NCBI RefSeq assembly: GCF_038719015.1
Contig: NZ_CP152276.1
Location: forward strand, 2,926,001-2,990,000
DNA: 64,000 nt
Origin: Nguyenibacter vanlangensis
GTDB taxonomy: Bacteria > Pseudomonadota > Alphaproteobacteria > Acetobacterales > Acetobacteraceae
Direction: 5' to 3'
Under the pieces are notes generated by a model, which saw only the letters and a list, made by a program, of their open reading frames with translations, searched no databases and was not told the origin of the DNA. Positions within the stretch are counted from its first letter, which is position 1; the number at the start of each line of letters is the position of its first letter. Below, piece after piece: positions 34,016-42,703 of the stretch. The position numbers were made by a program, and so were the translations under genes.

Positions 34016-35644
34016 TCAGCGTCTGGCCTTGCGCCGCTTTTCGCGCGACGCGGCCTGGGACGGGGCCGCGGTGCCGCCCCGCGCGCGATCCAGGACGAAG
34101 CGGGCGTAATCGTCCATGTCGCCGTCGAACGGCGCCACCGTGTTGTCGGCGGCAAGCCAGAGCCGGTCCGCCACCAGTTCCATCAGCGACCGGTCGTGGG
34201 TGATCAGGATCACCGCGCCCTCGTACTCGTTCAGCGCGTCCAACAGGGCGCGGCGGCTGTCGATGTCCAGATGGTTCGTCGGTTCGTCCAGGATCAGCAG
34301 ATGCGGGGCGGCCATCGCCACCATGTTCAGCAGCAGCCGCGCGCGCTCGCCGCCCGACAGGGCCTCGACCGTCGTGCCCTGTTTTTCGAAATGGATGCCG
34401 AACTGCGCCAGGCGCGCGCGATGGGATTGCTCGCTGTCGGCCGGGCGGGCGGCGCGGATGATGTCCAGCGGCGTATCGGAGGGGTTCAGGGCCTCGATCT
34501 GGTGCTGGTGGAACCAGCCGACCTCCATCCGCGCTGATCGGGTCACCCGTCCGGACCGCGCGGCCAGCGCGCCGGCGGCCATCTTGGCGAAGGTCGATTT
34601 GCCGGCGCCGTTCACCCCCAGCAGCCCGATCCGGTCGTCGACGTCCAGCCGCAAATCCAGTCCGGCCAGGACGGGCGCGTCGTCGCCATAGCCGATCTCC
34701 ACCCCCTCCAGCCGCATCAGCGGCGGCGCCAGCGGGCGCTGCGGCGAGGGGAGGATGAAGGGGGAGACCCGGGCCTCGATCGTGGTGGCGACGGGTTCCA
34801 GCTTGGTCAAGCGCTTCATGCGGCTCTGCGCCTGCGCGGCCTTGCTGGCCTTGGCCTTGAAGCGATCGACGAAGGATTGCAGGTGCGCGCGTTCGGCCTC
34901 CTGCTTGGCGCGGGTGGCGTTCTGCAGGCGGATCTTCTCGGCGCGCTGGCGCTCGAATTCGTCGTAGCCGCCGGTGTACAGCTCCAGCTTGCCTTCGGTG
35001 ACGTGCAGGGTGAAATCGACCGAGTTGTTCAGCAGGTCCCGGTCGTGGCTGATGATCAGGGCGGAATGCGGATAGCGCGCCAGCCGGGCCTCGAGCCACA
35101 AGGCGCCTTCGAGATCCAGGTAGTTCGTCGGTTCGTCGAGCAGCAGCAGCTCGGGTTGCGCGAACAGGGCGGCGGCCAGCGCCACGCGCATCCGCCAGCC
35201 GCCCGAGAATTCGGCCATCGGCCGGTCGATGTCGGTGGTGGAGAAGCCCAGCCCGTTCAGGATCTCGGCCGCGCGGGCGGGGGCGCTGTCGGCGTCGATT
35301 TCGATCAGGCGCGACCAGATGTCGCCCATGCGTTCGGGTTCGGCGGTCTCGAGTTCGGCCATCAGCGCCGCGCGTTCGGTGTCGGCGGCCAGGATCGTGT
35401 CGAGCACGCTGACGGGCGTCGCGGGGTGTTCCTGGTCCACGGCGGCGACGCGGGCGGCCCTGGGAATCGCGATCTCGCCCCTGTCGGGCTGAAGCTCGCC
35501 CTTGATCAGCTTGAACAGGGTCGATTTTCCGACCCCGTTGCGTCCGACCAGGCTGACCTTCGACGGGTTGGGCAAGGTCACCGAGGCACGGTCGAAGAAG
35601 CGCCGCCCCCAGGCGTTGAAGACGAGTTGATCGATCTGAAGCAT
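34016..35644 (-). CDS. ABC-F family ATP-binding protein (Uup/EttA-like)
   Basis: A 542-residue soluble protein with two ABC domains and no membrane segments. Domain 1 has VGRNGVGKSTLFKLI, FSGGWRMRVALAAALF and LLLLDEPTNYLDLEG; the linker (ERQRAEKIRLQNATRAKQEA) is the charged interdomain helix; domain 2 has LGVNGAGKSTFAKM, LSGGERARLLLNMVAM and LLILDEPTNHLDIDS. A basic C-terminal tail (SREKRRKARR) follows. ABC-F proteins act on ribosomes, resolving stalled or drug-bound states. ATG 35644 is preferred because family members begin MLQIxxL. The open frame upstream is unrelated. Confidence 0.95.
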   Translation of the reverse strand: MLQIDQLVFNAWGRRFFDRASVTLPNPSKVSLVGRNGVGKSTLFKLIKGELQPDRGEIAIPRAARVAAVDQEHPATPVSVLDTILAADTERAALMAELETAEPERMGDIWSRLIEIDADSAPARAAEILNGLGFSTTDIDRPMAEFSGGWRMRVALAAALFAQPELLLLDEPTNYLDLEGALWLEARLARYPHSALIISHDRDLLNNSVDFTLHVTEGKLELYTGGYDEFERQRAEKIRLQNATRAKQEAERAHLQSFVDRFKAKASKAAQAQSRMKRLTKLEPVATTIEARVSPFILPSPQRPLAPPLMRLEGVEIGYGDDAPVLAGLDLRLDVDDRIGLLGVNGAGKSTFAKMAAGALAARSGRVTRSARMEVGWFHQHQIEALNPSDTPLDIIRAARPADSEQSHRARLAQFGIHFEKQGTTVEALSGGERARLLLNMVAMAAPHLLILDEPTNHLDIDSRRALLDALNEYEGAVILITHDRSLMELVADRLWLAADNTVAPFDGDMDDYARFVLDRARGGTAAPSQAASREKRRKARR

Positions 35645-35991
35645 GAGCGGGCCGTACCGTTTGGAACATGGGGGACGAAACGGGACAGGGCGTGCGCTGT
35701 AACGCTCCGCAGTTCCGACGCCCGGCTGTTCTAGGGCATGGTCCGGGGATTGGCGAGGTGCATTCTTTCCGGGGCAGAGATCCGAAGAACCGGAGCATTT
35801 CACCGCGCCGCAATCGACGGCGAACCAGGAGCGTGCCCTGACAATCGACCTCTCCGCGCTCGACCGCTATACGCTCCAGGACATGATTACCTTCAGCGAG
35901 CGTAACCATCTTCTGACGTCGTTCCATGCATGCATGTCGGCGGAGACGAACGCCACATCGTGATCGGGCGCGCGACGACTCTCCCTATACA
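35645..35991. other. Intergenic region with a possible gene relic
   Basis: No complete gene is visible. On the + strand, about 35838-35950 translates without stops as LTIDLSALDRYTLQDMITFS followed by further coding-like sequence, but there is no start codon or ribosome site. It may be a remnant of a small gene. The rest shows no feature. Confidence 0.35.
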
Positions 35992-36924
35992 TTATGATTG
36001 ATTCACGACGGGTTGGCCAACTGAAATCCGTTTCATCTGATTTGCGAGATATGCACGAATACGCGGCAGAAAAGCCGACGTATTGCCCCCGAGATGGGGC
36101 GTCAGGAGGAAATTAGGTGCGTTCCATAGCAGGTGGTTCGCAGGCAGTGGCTCCGGATCGGTCACATCCACCGCGGCGGAAAGGCGGCCGGAATAAAGTT
36201 CGGCCACCAGGGCCTCTTGATCAACGACGCTGCCGCGCCCGACATTGACGAACAGGGTACCGTCCTTCATCGCGGCCAGGACCGATCGATCGATCAGGCG
36301 TGTCGTCCGCGGCGTCATGGGCAGGCTACAGATCAGGACATCAATGGCCGGAAGAAGCTGGACGAGATCGTCTATACCGTGAATGTGGCCGTGTTCGTCC
36401 TGACGGGCAACCTGGCCGACTCGAACGGTCTCGACGTCGAACGCAGCGAGTTTGCGATGAAGCTCCTGCCCGATGCTGCCGTAACCCAGAAGAGCCACCC
36501 TTCGATCGGTCAGGGTGACGCGGCGTTCCTCCTGCCAAACTTGTCGGGCCATGTTACGTGCGGCGACATCGATGCCGCGCAGTGAGGCAATGACCAGGCC
36601 GATGGCCAGTTCGGCGGTCGACGACGCATGCACCCCCCGCGCGCTGCACAATACCACCCCCGGCGGTACTTTGCCGGCCACGTTGTCCACCCCCGTGCTC
36701 TGCGTCTGCACCAGCTTGAGATTCGGCAGCGACGCCAGCCGTTCGACCGTCAGGCTGGAATGCGCATAGGGAGTTATAACGGCGTCGATGGCGGGCAGGT
36801 CGTCTTCGGAAGGGGGATCGTCATCGGGCCATAAGATGAAATCGAGGCCTGGACAGCATTCTTCCAGATAGATCTTCAGTGCCCTGTCCGGAACCGAAAC
36901 CGTCCTGATCCCAAAGGTTGTCAC
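35992..36924 (-). CDS. D-2-hydroxyacid dehydrogenase
   Basis: About 310 residues. The C-terminal NAD-binding domain has VALLGYGSIGQELHRKLAAF (GxGxxG), LICSLPMTPRTTRLIDRSVL, FVNVGRGSVVDQEALVAEL and DVTDPEPLPANHLLWNAPN ending in LTPHLGGNT with the catalytic His; GVHASSTAELAIGLVIASLR is the dimer helix. It reduces 2-oxo acids to D-2-hydroxy acids or the reverse. GTG 36924 is chosen because AAAGGACGG precedes it; an ATG at 36999 is in frame but lies inside a palindrome. It is divergent from the TonB receptor gene and probably part of the same regulon. Confidence 0.9.
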   Translation of the reverse strand: MTTFGIRTVSVPDRALKIYLEECCPGLDFILWPDDDPPSEDDLPAIDAVITPYAHSSLTVERLASLPNLKLVQTQSTGVDNVAGKVPPGVVLCSARGVHASSTAELAIGLVIASLRGIDVAARNMARQVWQEERRVTLTDRRVALLGYGSIGQELHRKLAAFDVETVRVGQVARQDEHGHIHGIDDLVQLLPAIDVLICSLPMTPRTTRLIDRSVLAAMKDGTLFVNVGRGSVVDQEALVAELYSGRLSAAVDVTDPEPLPANHLLWNAPNFLLTPHLGGNTSAFLPRIRAYLANQMKRISVGQPVVNQS

Positions 36925-36985
36925 GTTCGCCGTCCTTTTTTCGTGTGGGGACCATTGTGCCAGAACATTTCGGTTGACGAAAGAT

Positions 36986-37012
36986 AATATGCTGTCCATG
37001 ATACAGCATATT
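36986..37012. promoter_or_regulatory. Perfect 10-bp-arm inverted repeat between dehydrogenase and TonB receptor genes
   Basis: AATATGCTGT-N7-ACAGCATATT is a perfect dyad in the divergent promoter region. The half-site ATAT-N-CTGT resembles the dyad before the IclR gene at 42647-42668. It probably binds the cluster's IclR regulator and controls both directions. Confidence 0.65.
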
Positions 37013-37099
37013 GACGATCTGCGATTATATGGTCATTTTCTGGCCTAGTCTGTGTGATGGCTATCCGTTCTCCTCATGCGTGAACCGGAGGCACGCCGA

Positions 37100-39433
37100 A
37101 TGACGAATCTGCAAGATAAGTTATTGATTATATTAAAGAGCAATGGACATCATGCTCTACTGGCGGCGCTGTGCTGCTCGGCCGCCACGAGCGCGGGTGC
37201 CCCGGCGCGTGCCGACACCACGATGTCGAACCATCCGGCGCGAGTGGGACCTCATGCACCTGCGCGGCGCGCTGCGCATCCAAGGATCGTGGCGGACGAG
37301 GCGATTACCGTCGATGGCGTACGCAATTCTCCGCTGAGCCTGCGCAAGTCGCAGCATATCGGCGAAGTGGTCACGCATATCAGTTCCGCGGACTTGGCGA
37401 CACATCATGTCGAGACGCTGCAGAACATCCAGAATCTGGTTCCGAACCTGACGATCCAGCCTCAGGGTGCAACGGCGAACAACAATTTCAGCCTGCGCGG
37501 CGTCGGATTCAAGGATTTCACGTCGAACAACACACCTTCGGTGATGACGTATGTGGACGGGGTCGCCTATCCAATCGGTTTCATGACCTCCGGCCTCATG
37601 TACGATCTGGCTGGCGTGGACGTGATGCCCGGACCGGTGGGATATACCCATGGCCAGGCCGTGACCGCCGGCGAGGTCAATATCACCACCAACGGCCCGA
37701 CGGATACGTTCCACGCCGGCGTGTCGGAGGACATCGCCAGCTACGCTCGAAGCCGCACCGCCCTTTACGTGTCCGGGCCGATTTCGGACCGGTTGCGTTA
37801 TCGGGTATCGGGCTATACCGCCCATGGCGGCGGATATCAGATCAATCGCTATGATGGCCAGCACCTGGGCGACGCTAACGAAGGCGCATTGCGGGGCAAG
37901 CTGGACTGGGACGTCGATTCCCGCACCAGCATCAACGTGACGGGGCATTGGGCGCAGGACGATTCCGATACGCCGGGTGTGTTCAACGTCAAGGATCTGG
38001 TCACGCCCTTCCTGGCGCCGGACAATAATAACCTGATGACAGGATGGGGGTTTCGTCCGGCCTTCACGGAGATGATCGGCGTGTCCGCCAATACCAAGCC
38101 GTTTCGCAACGACACGACCTGGGGCATCGACCTGACGGGACGTCATGATTTCGGATGGGGGGAATTCACGTCGATCAGCGCCTATGAGGCGATGTACGTT
38201 CACAACCTCCTGGATCTCGATTCCACCAACATCGCGACCGACGACCAGTATTTCACCAACAACTCGAACGTCTTCTCGCAGGAGGTGCGGCTGTCGAACG
38301 AGAATCGGCCGCGTCGCTTCCAATGGACGATCGGCGCCTATTATGCGCGAACGGCGACCAAGGCAAGATTTTTCTACGATTTTTCGGGATCGGGGCCGAG
38401 TCTGCGCCCGTATATCGAAGCGACCAGCTATAATCAGGATATCCAGGCATTCAACCAGTACGCGACCGCATCCTACCGGCTGGCGCCACGGTGGAAGATC
38501 TCGGCCTCGGTCAATCATGAAGCCGACGACCGGCATCTCTCAAACCTGGAAACCATCCAGTATGGTTTCAGCGATGTTCACTTTCCGACCCATGGGGCAT
38601 TGACGAACGAGTTCGGTGGCAAGGGCGAAATCGACTTTCAGGCAGCACCGAATTTTCTCGTCTTCGCCGACGTCCGCAAGGGGTTCAAGCCAGGCGGATT
38701 CACGGCCAACAACACCGTCATTTCCCAGCAGCTTAATCCCTACAAGCCAGAATCTCTGCTGGCCTATGAAGGCGGAATCAAGAGCGACTGGCTGAATCAC
38801 CGTCTGAGGGTAAATTTCGACGGTTTCTATTACGATTATCATGACCAGCAGATCCTGAGCCTGGAGCTGGTGCAGGGCTACGGTCTGGTGGGCGATTTCG
38901 TGAATATTCCTAAATCGACGATCTGGGGGCTGGAAGGCGAACTCGACGCGAACCCCATCCCCGGCCTGTTCCTGGAACAACATTTCGGATATCAGCGCGG
39001 CCGCTACGACGATTTGAAATTTCTCAACACGACTGCCGTCTATGCCAACTACGCCAAGACCGGTGTCTTTGCGCCGGCCTATAACAGCTATGACGGATAT
39101 GATTCCGGCATTCCGAAACTGACGCTGAACGGCAGTGTCAGCTACGTGATGCACCCGACGCAGGCCTGGGACGTCACCTGGCAGGGCGATTATTCCTATC
39201 GCGGCTCGCAGCTCGACGTGCCAGGCAACGAGATCTATCGGCTACCAGCCTATTTCCTGATGGGCATGAGCCTGAACGTCGCACCGCACCACGGACGCTG
39301 GTCCGTCGGGGTCTATGTGTCAAATCTGCTCGACCGTCGCTACGTGATTACGAAGGATAACGGATATAATTCCTTCTACGGTATTCCCGGCGCGCCACGC
39401 TTCGTCGGCGCCACGATCCGCTGCGATTTCTGA
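37100..39433 (+). CDS. TonB-dependent outer-membrane receptor
   Basis: A 777-residue protein. Residues about 1-40 form an unusual long N-terminal leader (hydrophobic HALLAALCCSAATSAGAPA, likely cleavage after ARA). A plug domain follows (SLRKSQHIGEVVTHISSADL, NLTIQPQGATANNNFSLRGV) and then a 22-strand-type barrel, ending in a terminal Phe (VGATIRCDF) as expected for outer-membrane insertion. It lacks siderophore-specific features and resembles receptors for organic ligands in Sphingomonadales and acetic acid bacteria. GGAGG precedes ATG 37100. It starts the forward cluster MOSC-reductase-Rid-MFS, so it probably imports that pathway's substrate. Confidence 0.92.
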   Translation: MTNLQDKLLIILKSNGHHALLAALCCSAATSAGAPARADTTMSNHPARVGPHAPARRAAHPRIVADEAITVDGVRNSPLSLRKSQHIGEVVTHISSADLATHHVETLQNIQNLVPNLTIQPQGATANNNFSLRGVGFKDFTSNNTPSVMTYVDGVAYPIGFMTSGLMYDLAGVDVMPGPVGYTHGQAVTAGEVNITTNGPTDTFHAGVSEDIASYARSRTALYVSGPISDRLRYRVSGYTAHGGGYQINRYDGQHLGDANEGALRGKLDWDVDSRTSINVTGHWAQDDSDTPGVFNVKDLVTPFLAPDNNNLMTGWGFRPAFTEMIGVSANTKPFRNDTTWGIDLTGRHDFGWGEFTSISAYEAMYVHNLLDLDSTNIATDDQYFTNNSNVFSQEVRLSNENRPRRFQWTIGAYYARTATKARFFYDFSGSGPSLRPYIEATSYNQDIQAFNQYATASYRLAPRWKISASVNHEADDRHLSNLETIQYGFSDVHFPTHGALTNEFGGKGEIDFQAAPNFLVFADVRKGFKPGGFTANNTVISQQLNPYKPESLLAYEGGIKSDWLNHRLRVNFDGFYYDYHDQQILSLELVQGYGLVGDFVNIPKSTIWGLEGELDANPIPGLFLEQHFGYQRGRYDDLKFLNTTAVYANYAKTGVFAPAYNSYDGYDSGIPKLTLNGSVSYVMHPTQAWDVTWQGDYSYRGSQLDVPGNEIYRLPAYFLMGMSLNVAPHHGRWSVGVYVSNLLDRRYVITKDNGYNSFYGIPGAPRFVGATIRCDF

Positions 39434-39467
39434 AGGACGATCGGGTGAGAGAGAGGAACGAGGCAGC

Positions 39468-39935
39468 ATGACCGGTCGTGTATGCGGTATATTCACCGCC
39501 GAAGTCGCCGCGCAGGAGATGATGGAAAGCCCGGAATGCCGCCTGCTGGCAAATATCGGAATCGCGGGCGATCGCTACGCCAAGCGTATCGGGCGGTGGT
39601 CCGACCGCCCCAAGACGGAACATCAGATTTCCTTTATCGAACTGGAGGTCTTGCATCAGATCTACGACGAAACCGGGGTGGTGCTGACCCCGCGCGAGAC
39701 CAGAAGGAATATCGTGACCTATGGCGTGCGGCTGAACGATTTTCTGGGACAGACGATCCGGGTCGGCGAAAATGCCCTGGTCTATGTCGAGAAACTGAAT
39801 CACCCCTGCAGATATCTCGAACGTCTGATCGACAAAAAAGTGATGGACAGGCTGCTCGGCCGGTCCGGCCTGAACTGCCAGGTCATCTCGGGCGGCATCG
39901 TACACCTGGGCGACCGTATCGAGAGGATTCTCTAG
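39468..39935 (+). CDS. MOSC domain-containing protein
   Basis: A 155-residue single-domain MOSC protein. LANIGIAGDRYAKRIGRW (28-45) is the conserved G-x-x-G-D-x-Y/H entry motif; ETRRNIVTYGVRLNDFLG (77-94) and RVGENALVYVEKLNHPCRYL (98-117) hold the cofactor site with the conserved Cys 114 that in related proteins ligates molybdenum or carries sulfur. MOSC domains occur in Moco sulfurases, mARC/YcbX reductases and YiiM. Here it is two bases before an FNR/[2Fe-2S] reductase gene, suggesting a split two-component molybdenum reductase. Confidence 0.88.
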   Translation: MTGRVCGIFTAEVAAQEMMESPECRLLANIGIAGDRYAKRIGRWSDRPKTEHQISFIELEVLHQIYDETGVVLTPRETRRNIVTYGVRLNDFLGQTIRVGENALVYVEKLNHPCRYLERLIDKKVMDRLLGRSGLNCQVISGGIVHLGDRIERIL

Positions 39936-39936
39936 G

Positions 39937-40875
39937 ATGGCGGTGCGGCTGTTGATGAAGGCGAGCATCGATCAGATCGTCGACGAGGGGGGCGACATCC
40001 GATCTTTCTATTTCAAGCCTGAGGATCGCGGGCATTTCCCGCCCGTACCGGCCGGCGCGCATACGTTGCTGCGAGTGGCGAAGGGCATGATGCGCCAGTA
40101 TTCGCTCTGCACGCCACCAGGCGACAGCCGCTATCGTGTCGCGATCCGCCTGGATGCGTTCGGGCGTGGGGGGTCGCGTGTCATGCATGAAGCCGCGCGG
40201 GTCGGCGACGTCTTCTACCTGTCCTATCCCCAGCCCGATTTTCCGCTGGACCCGGACCGGCCATCGTACAGTTTCTTCGCAGGCGGTGTCGGGATCACCC
40301 CGATCCTGTCCTTTCTCTATGCGCTGCGGGGCCGGGCGTGCCGGATCCGGCTGTGTTATTTCGCGCGTGCCGACGGCGCCGTTCCGTTCGAACAGGAGGT
40401 CCGCACCCTATGTCCCCAGGTCGAGATTTTCAATCCGACCAAGAACAGGCCGGTGAATTTCAAGGATCTGTTGCGCGGGTCGCGGGACGACGCGATCTAT
40501 TGCTGCGGTGGGACGCGGTTCGTCGCCGGGATGCAGCAGGCGGCGGAAGTCCTGGGCCTAGGGGACATCCACGTGGAATCCTTCGTATCGGTAGTCAAGG
40601 CCGGGTATCTCGGCGAGCCGTTCGTGGTGGACCTGCCGCGCAGCCGCCATGTGCTGCAGGTTCCCTCGGACCGGACCATGCTGGAGGTCTTGCTCGAGGA
40701 CGGCGTCGACATCGACTATGCCTGCGAGGCCGGCGTCTGTCGGAGCTGTATCGTCGACGTGATCGAAGGCGAGATCATCCATCGCGACCAATGCCTGACC
40801 GACGAGGAGCGCAGGACATTGATGACGCCCTGTGTCTCGCGCGGGCGGGGCCGGACCGTCATCAATTCCCTATGA
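39937..40875 (+). CDS. PDR/VanB-type oxidoreductase (flavin plus plant-type [2Fe-2S])
   Basis: A 312-residue electron-transfer protein. The flavin domain has RQYSLCTPP (53-61), the NAD(P)H domain FFAGGVGITPILSFLYAL (113-130), and the C-terminal ferredoxin domain Cys 263, 268, 271 and 299 in the C-x4-C-x2-C-x27-C arrangement. Such proteins pass electrons from NAD(P)H to a partner oxygenase or reductase. No oxygenase gene is in the cluster; the adjoining MOSC protein is the most likely partner, by inference. Its stop overlaps an ATG in the following Rid gene. Confidence 0.92.
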   Translation: MAVRLLMKASIDQIVDEGGDIRSFYFKPEDRGHFPPVPAGAHTLLRVAKGMMRQYSLCTPPGDSRYRVAIRLDAFGRGGSRVMHEAARVGDVFYLSYPQPDFPLDPDRPSYSFFAGGVGITPILSFLYALRGRACRIRLCYFARADGAVPFEQEVRTLCPQVEIFNPTKNRPVNFKDLLRGSRDDAIYCCGGTRFVAGMQQAAEVLGLGDIHVESFVSVVKAGYLGEPFVVDLPRSRHVLQVPSDRTMLEVLLEDGVDIDYACEAGVCRSCIVDVIEGEIIHRDQCLTDEERRTLMTPCVSRGRGRTVINSL

Positions 40876-40910
40876 AAACCGATTATATTACAAGCAAGGA
40901 GAGAATTATC

Positions 40911-41306
40911 GTGGACAGCAGGATCCATATCATCGCTCCCCCGAACGTTCTCGCCGGAAGCGGCTGGAGCCACATCGTAGCAGCCTCGGGGACGTTCGTC
41001 GCCATTTCGGGCCAGGTCTCGGTGGATACCGAAGGTCGCCTGGTGGGAAAGGACGATGTCGAGGCGCAGATCCATCAGGTCTATCAAAACCTGATCGCCT
41101 GTTTGCGGGCGATCAATGCCGGGTTCGAGCATGTCGTCAAGCTGACCTATTACGCCACCGACATCAAGACCGCGCTGCCGCTGATGCGCCGGATCCGGCC
41201 GACCTATATCGGGATGGACAAGCCGCCGGCCAATACGTTCGTCGAGGTGACTGCCTTGGCAAGGCCCGACTTTCTCTTCGAGGCAGAGGCATTCGCAATA
41301 CTGTAA
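40911..41306 (+). CDS. Rid family (YjgF/YER057c/UK114) protein
   Basis: About 131 residues. SHIVAASGTFVAISGQVSVD, then KDDVEAQIHQVYQNLIACLR, and VVKLTYYATDIKTALPLMRR, with a C-terminal PPANTFVEVTALARPDFLFE, match the Rid family. The catalytic Arg of RidA proteins (usually in S-x-x-R) is replaced in ALARPDFLFE-type context as is usual for Rid3-7 members. They hydrolyse reactive imines/enamines or related intermediates. GTG 40911 is chosen because AAGGAGAG lies upstream; ATG 40872, overlapping the reductase stop, is an alternative adding 13 residues. Confidence 0.88.
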   Translation: MDSRIHIIAPPNVLAGSGWSHIVAASGTFVAISGQVSVDTEGRLVGKDDVEAQIHQVYQNLIACLRAINAGFEHVVKLTYYATDIKTALPLMRRIRPTYIGMDKPPANTFVEVTALARPDFLFEAEAFAIL

Positions 41307-41324
41307 TTCATCCGAGGAAGCGAC

Positions 41325-42593
41325 ATGCCGCGTATCGGGAAAGAGACCGCTATCGTCAGCCTGCTGTTCGTCCTGTATACAGTCAACGGGGTCGACCGGG
41401 TCTGTCTGTCGGTCGCCATGCCGCTTCTTGCCGGCCATTATCATTTTTCGCCGATGCAGGAAGGCATCCTGTTCAGCAGTTTCTTCTGGACCTATTGCCT
41501 GTTCCAGTTACCCTGCGGCCTGTTGCTGGACATGATGTTGCCGTCGGTGGTGATCGTGGCGGCCATGGCGTGCTGGGGCGTTGCCGCCGCACTTTCCGGT
41601 GCGGCGGCAGGGTTCGGAACCCTGCTGGCCACGCGCCTGATGCTAGGTCTGTTCGAGGCCCCGTTCATGCCCGCGGCCAATATTATCGTCGAACAGACGG
41701 TGCGGGGCACCGGCCGGCAGGGGCGGATCACGATCATCGACAGTGGGGCTGCATTCGGCGCTGCATTCGGTTCGTATGCGACGTCGGCGATCATCGCCGC
41801 CACCGGGTCGTGGCGACTCGCTTTCCTCATCACCGGTGGCGCGGCGGTCTGTCTAGCGCCGCTGGCATGGCGGCGACTGGTCGCCCGCCGGCCGGCCGGC
41901 CGCGCGGGCGCCGTCTCGCCCGACCGGCGGAAGACCCCCGGGGGATTTCGCGGCGTACTGACGCGGGACGTTCTGTATATGTGTATGGGCCGGGTCGCTT
42001 TTGCCAATGTGTTCTTCGGCTTCGCCTCCTGGGCGCCGTCGCTGCTGATCGCGCGTCGCCATGTCAGTCTGGAGGTCGCCGGGATCATCACGGCCCTGAT
42101 GTTCGTTGCCGCCGGCGCGGGTGAGATCGTCGGCGGCGTCGTCTTCGGTCGCCTGCGCCGCCATCTGGCGTTCGATTCCGCGCTGCGAATGACGATCGGC
42201 CTGTCGGGTCCGGTCGGGCTGGCGGCGCTGGTGGCCGCGAACGGCCTCGGCAACCTTGTAGCCTGCGTGGCGACGCTGGTGGTGGGCTTGTTCTTCTATA
42301 TGTTCGGGGGGATCTACTGGGTCATTCCGGCCGCGATCGCGCGGGAAGGGCACTTGGGGCTGGTCGGGGGGATCCTAAACTTCTCGGGAACGTTCGGCGG
42401 AATCGCAGTCGGTATCATATCCGGCTGGATTGTGAAAAACTGGGGCTATAGCGCGTTGTATGGGTATTTTCTGGCCTGCATGGCGCTGTATATCCTGTTT
42501 TCGATGTGCCTGCGCCCGGAGGGGCGCGCGAGTAGCGCGCCGGCGCGCGACGGCGGTCCGGCGCTGGCGGTCGCGTCGGACGTGCCCGACTGA
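41325..42593 (+). CDS. MFS transporter (anion:cation symporter type)
   Basis: A 422-residue protein with 12 predicted membrane segments. NGVDRVCLSVAMPLLAGHYH and FSSFFWTYCLFQLPCGLLLD are the TM1/TM2 signature of the ACS family (glucarate, tartrate, phthalate and similar acids). RLMLGLFEAPFMPAANIIVE is the TM4 motif. It likely imports an organic acid across the inner membrane after TonB-dependent uptake. It starts 18 bases after the Rid gene, in the same operon. Confidence 0.92.
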   Translation: MPRIGKETAIVSLLFVLYTVNGVDRVCLSVAMPLLAGHYHFSPMQEGILFSSFFWTYCLFQLPCGLLLDMMLPSVVIVAAMACWGVAAALSGAAAGFGTLLATRLMLGLFEAPFMPAANIIVEQTVRGTGRQGRITIIDSGAAFGAAFGSYATSAIIAATGSWRLAFLITGGAAVCLAPLAWRRLVARRPAGRAGAVSPDRRKTPGGFRGVLTRDVLYMCMGRVAFANVFFGFASWAPSLLIARRHVSLEVAGIITALMFVAAGAGEIVGGVVFGRLRRHLAFDSALRMTIGLSGPVGLAALVAANGLGNLVACVATLVVGLFFYMFGGIYWVIPAAIAREGHLGLVGGILNFSGTFGGIAVGIISGWIVKNWGYSALYGYFLACMALYILFSMCLRPEGRASSAPARDGGPALAVASDVPD

Positions 42594-42646
42594 CGGGGTC
42601 GGTTTCCTCGTCGCTGGAACTCCGCTATCCTGACCGGCATGGTTGT

Positions 42647-42668
42647 CTATATTCTGTACGATATAGAT
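42647..42668. promoter_or_regulatory. Inverted repeat before the IclR gene
   Basis: TCTATAT-N8-ATATAGA is a perfect 7-bp-arm dyad about 35-57 bases upstream of the IclR ATG. The inner sequence ATATTCTGT resembles the half-site ATATGCTGT at 36988-36995. This fits autoregulation and control of the divergent pair by the same protein. Confidence 0.6.
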
Positions 42669-42703
42669 GCAACCGACCGGCAATACGGAGCGACAGGACC
42701 GTC

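Noticed and set aside
33786..35927. A 713-codon reverse frame overlapping the ABC-F gene
   Set aside because: Out of frame with all ABC motifs; its Arg-rich composition is that of a shadow.
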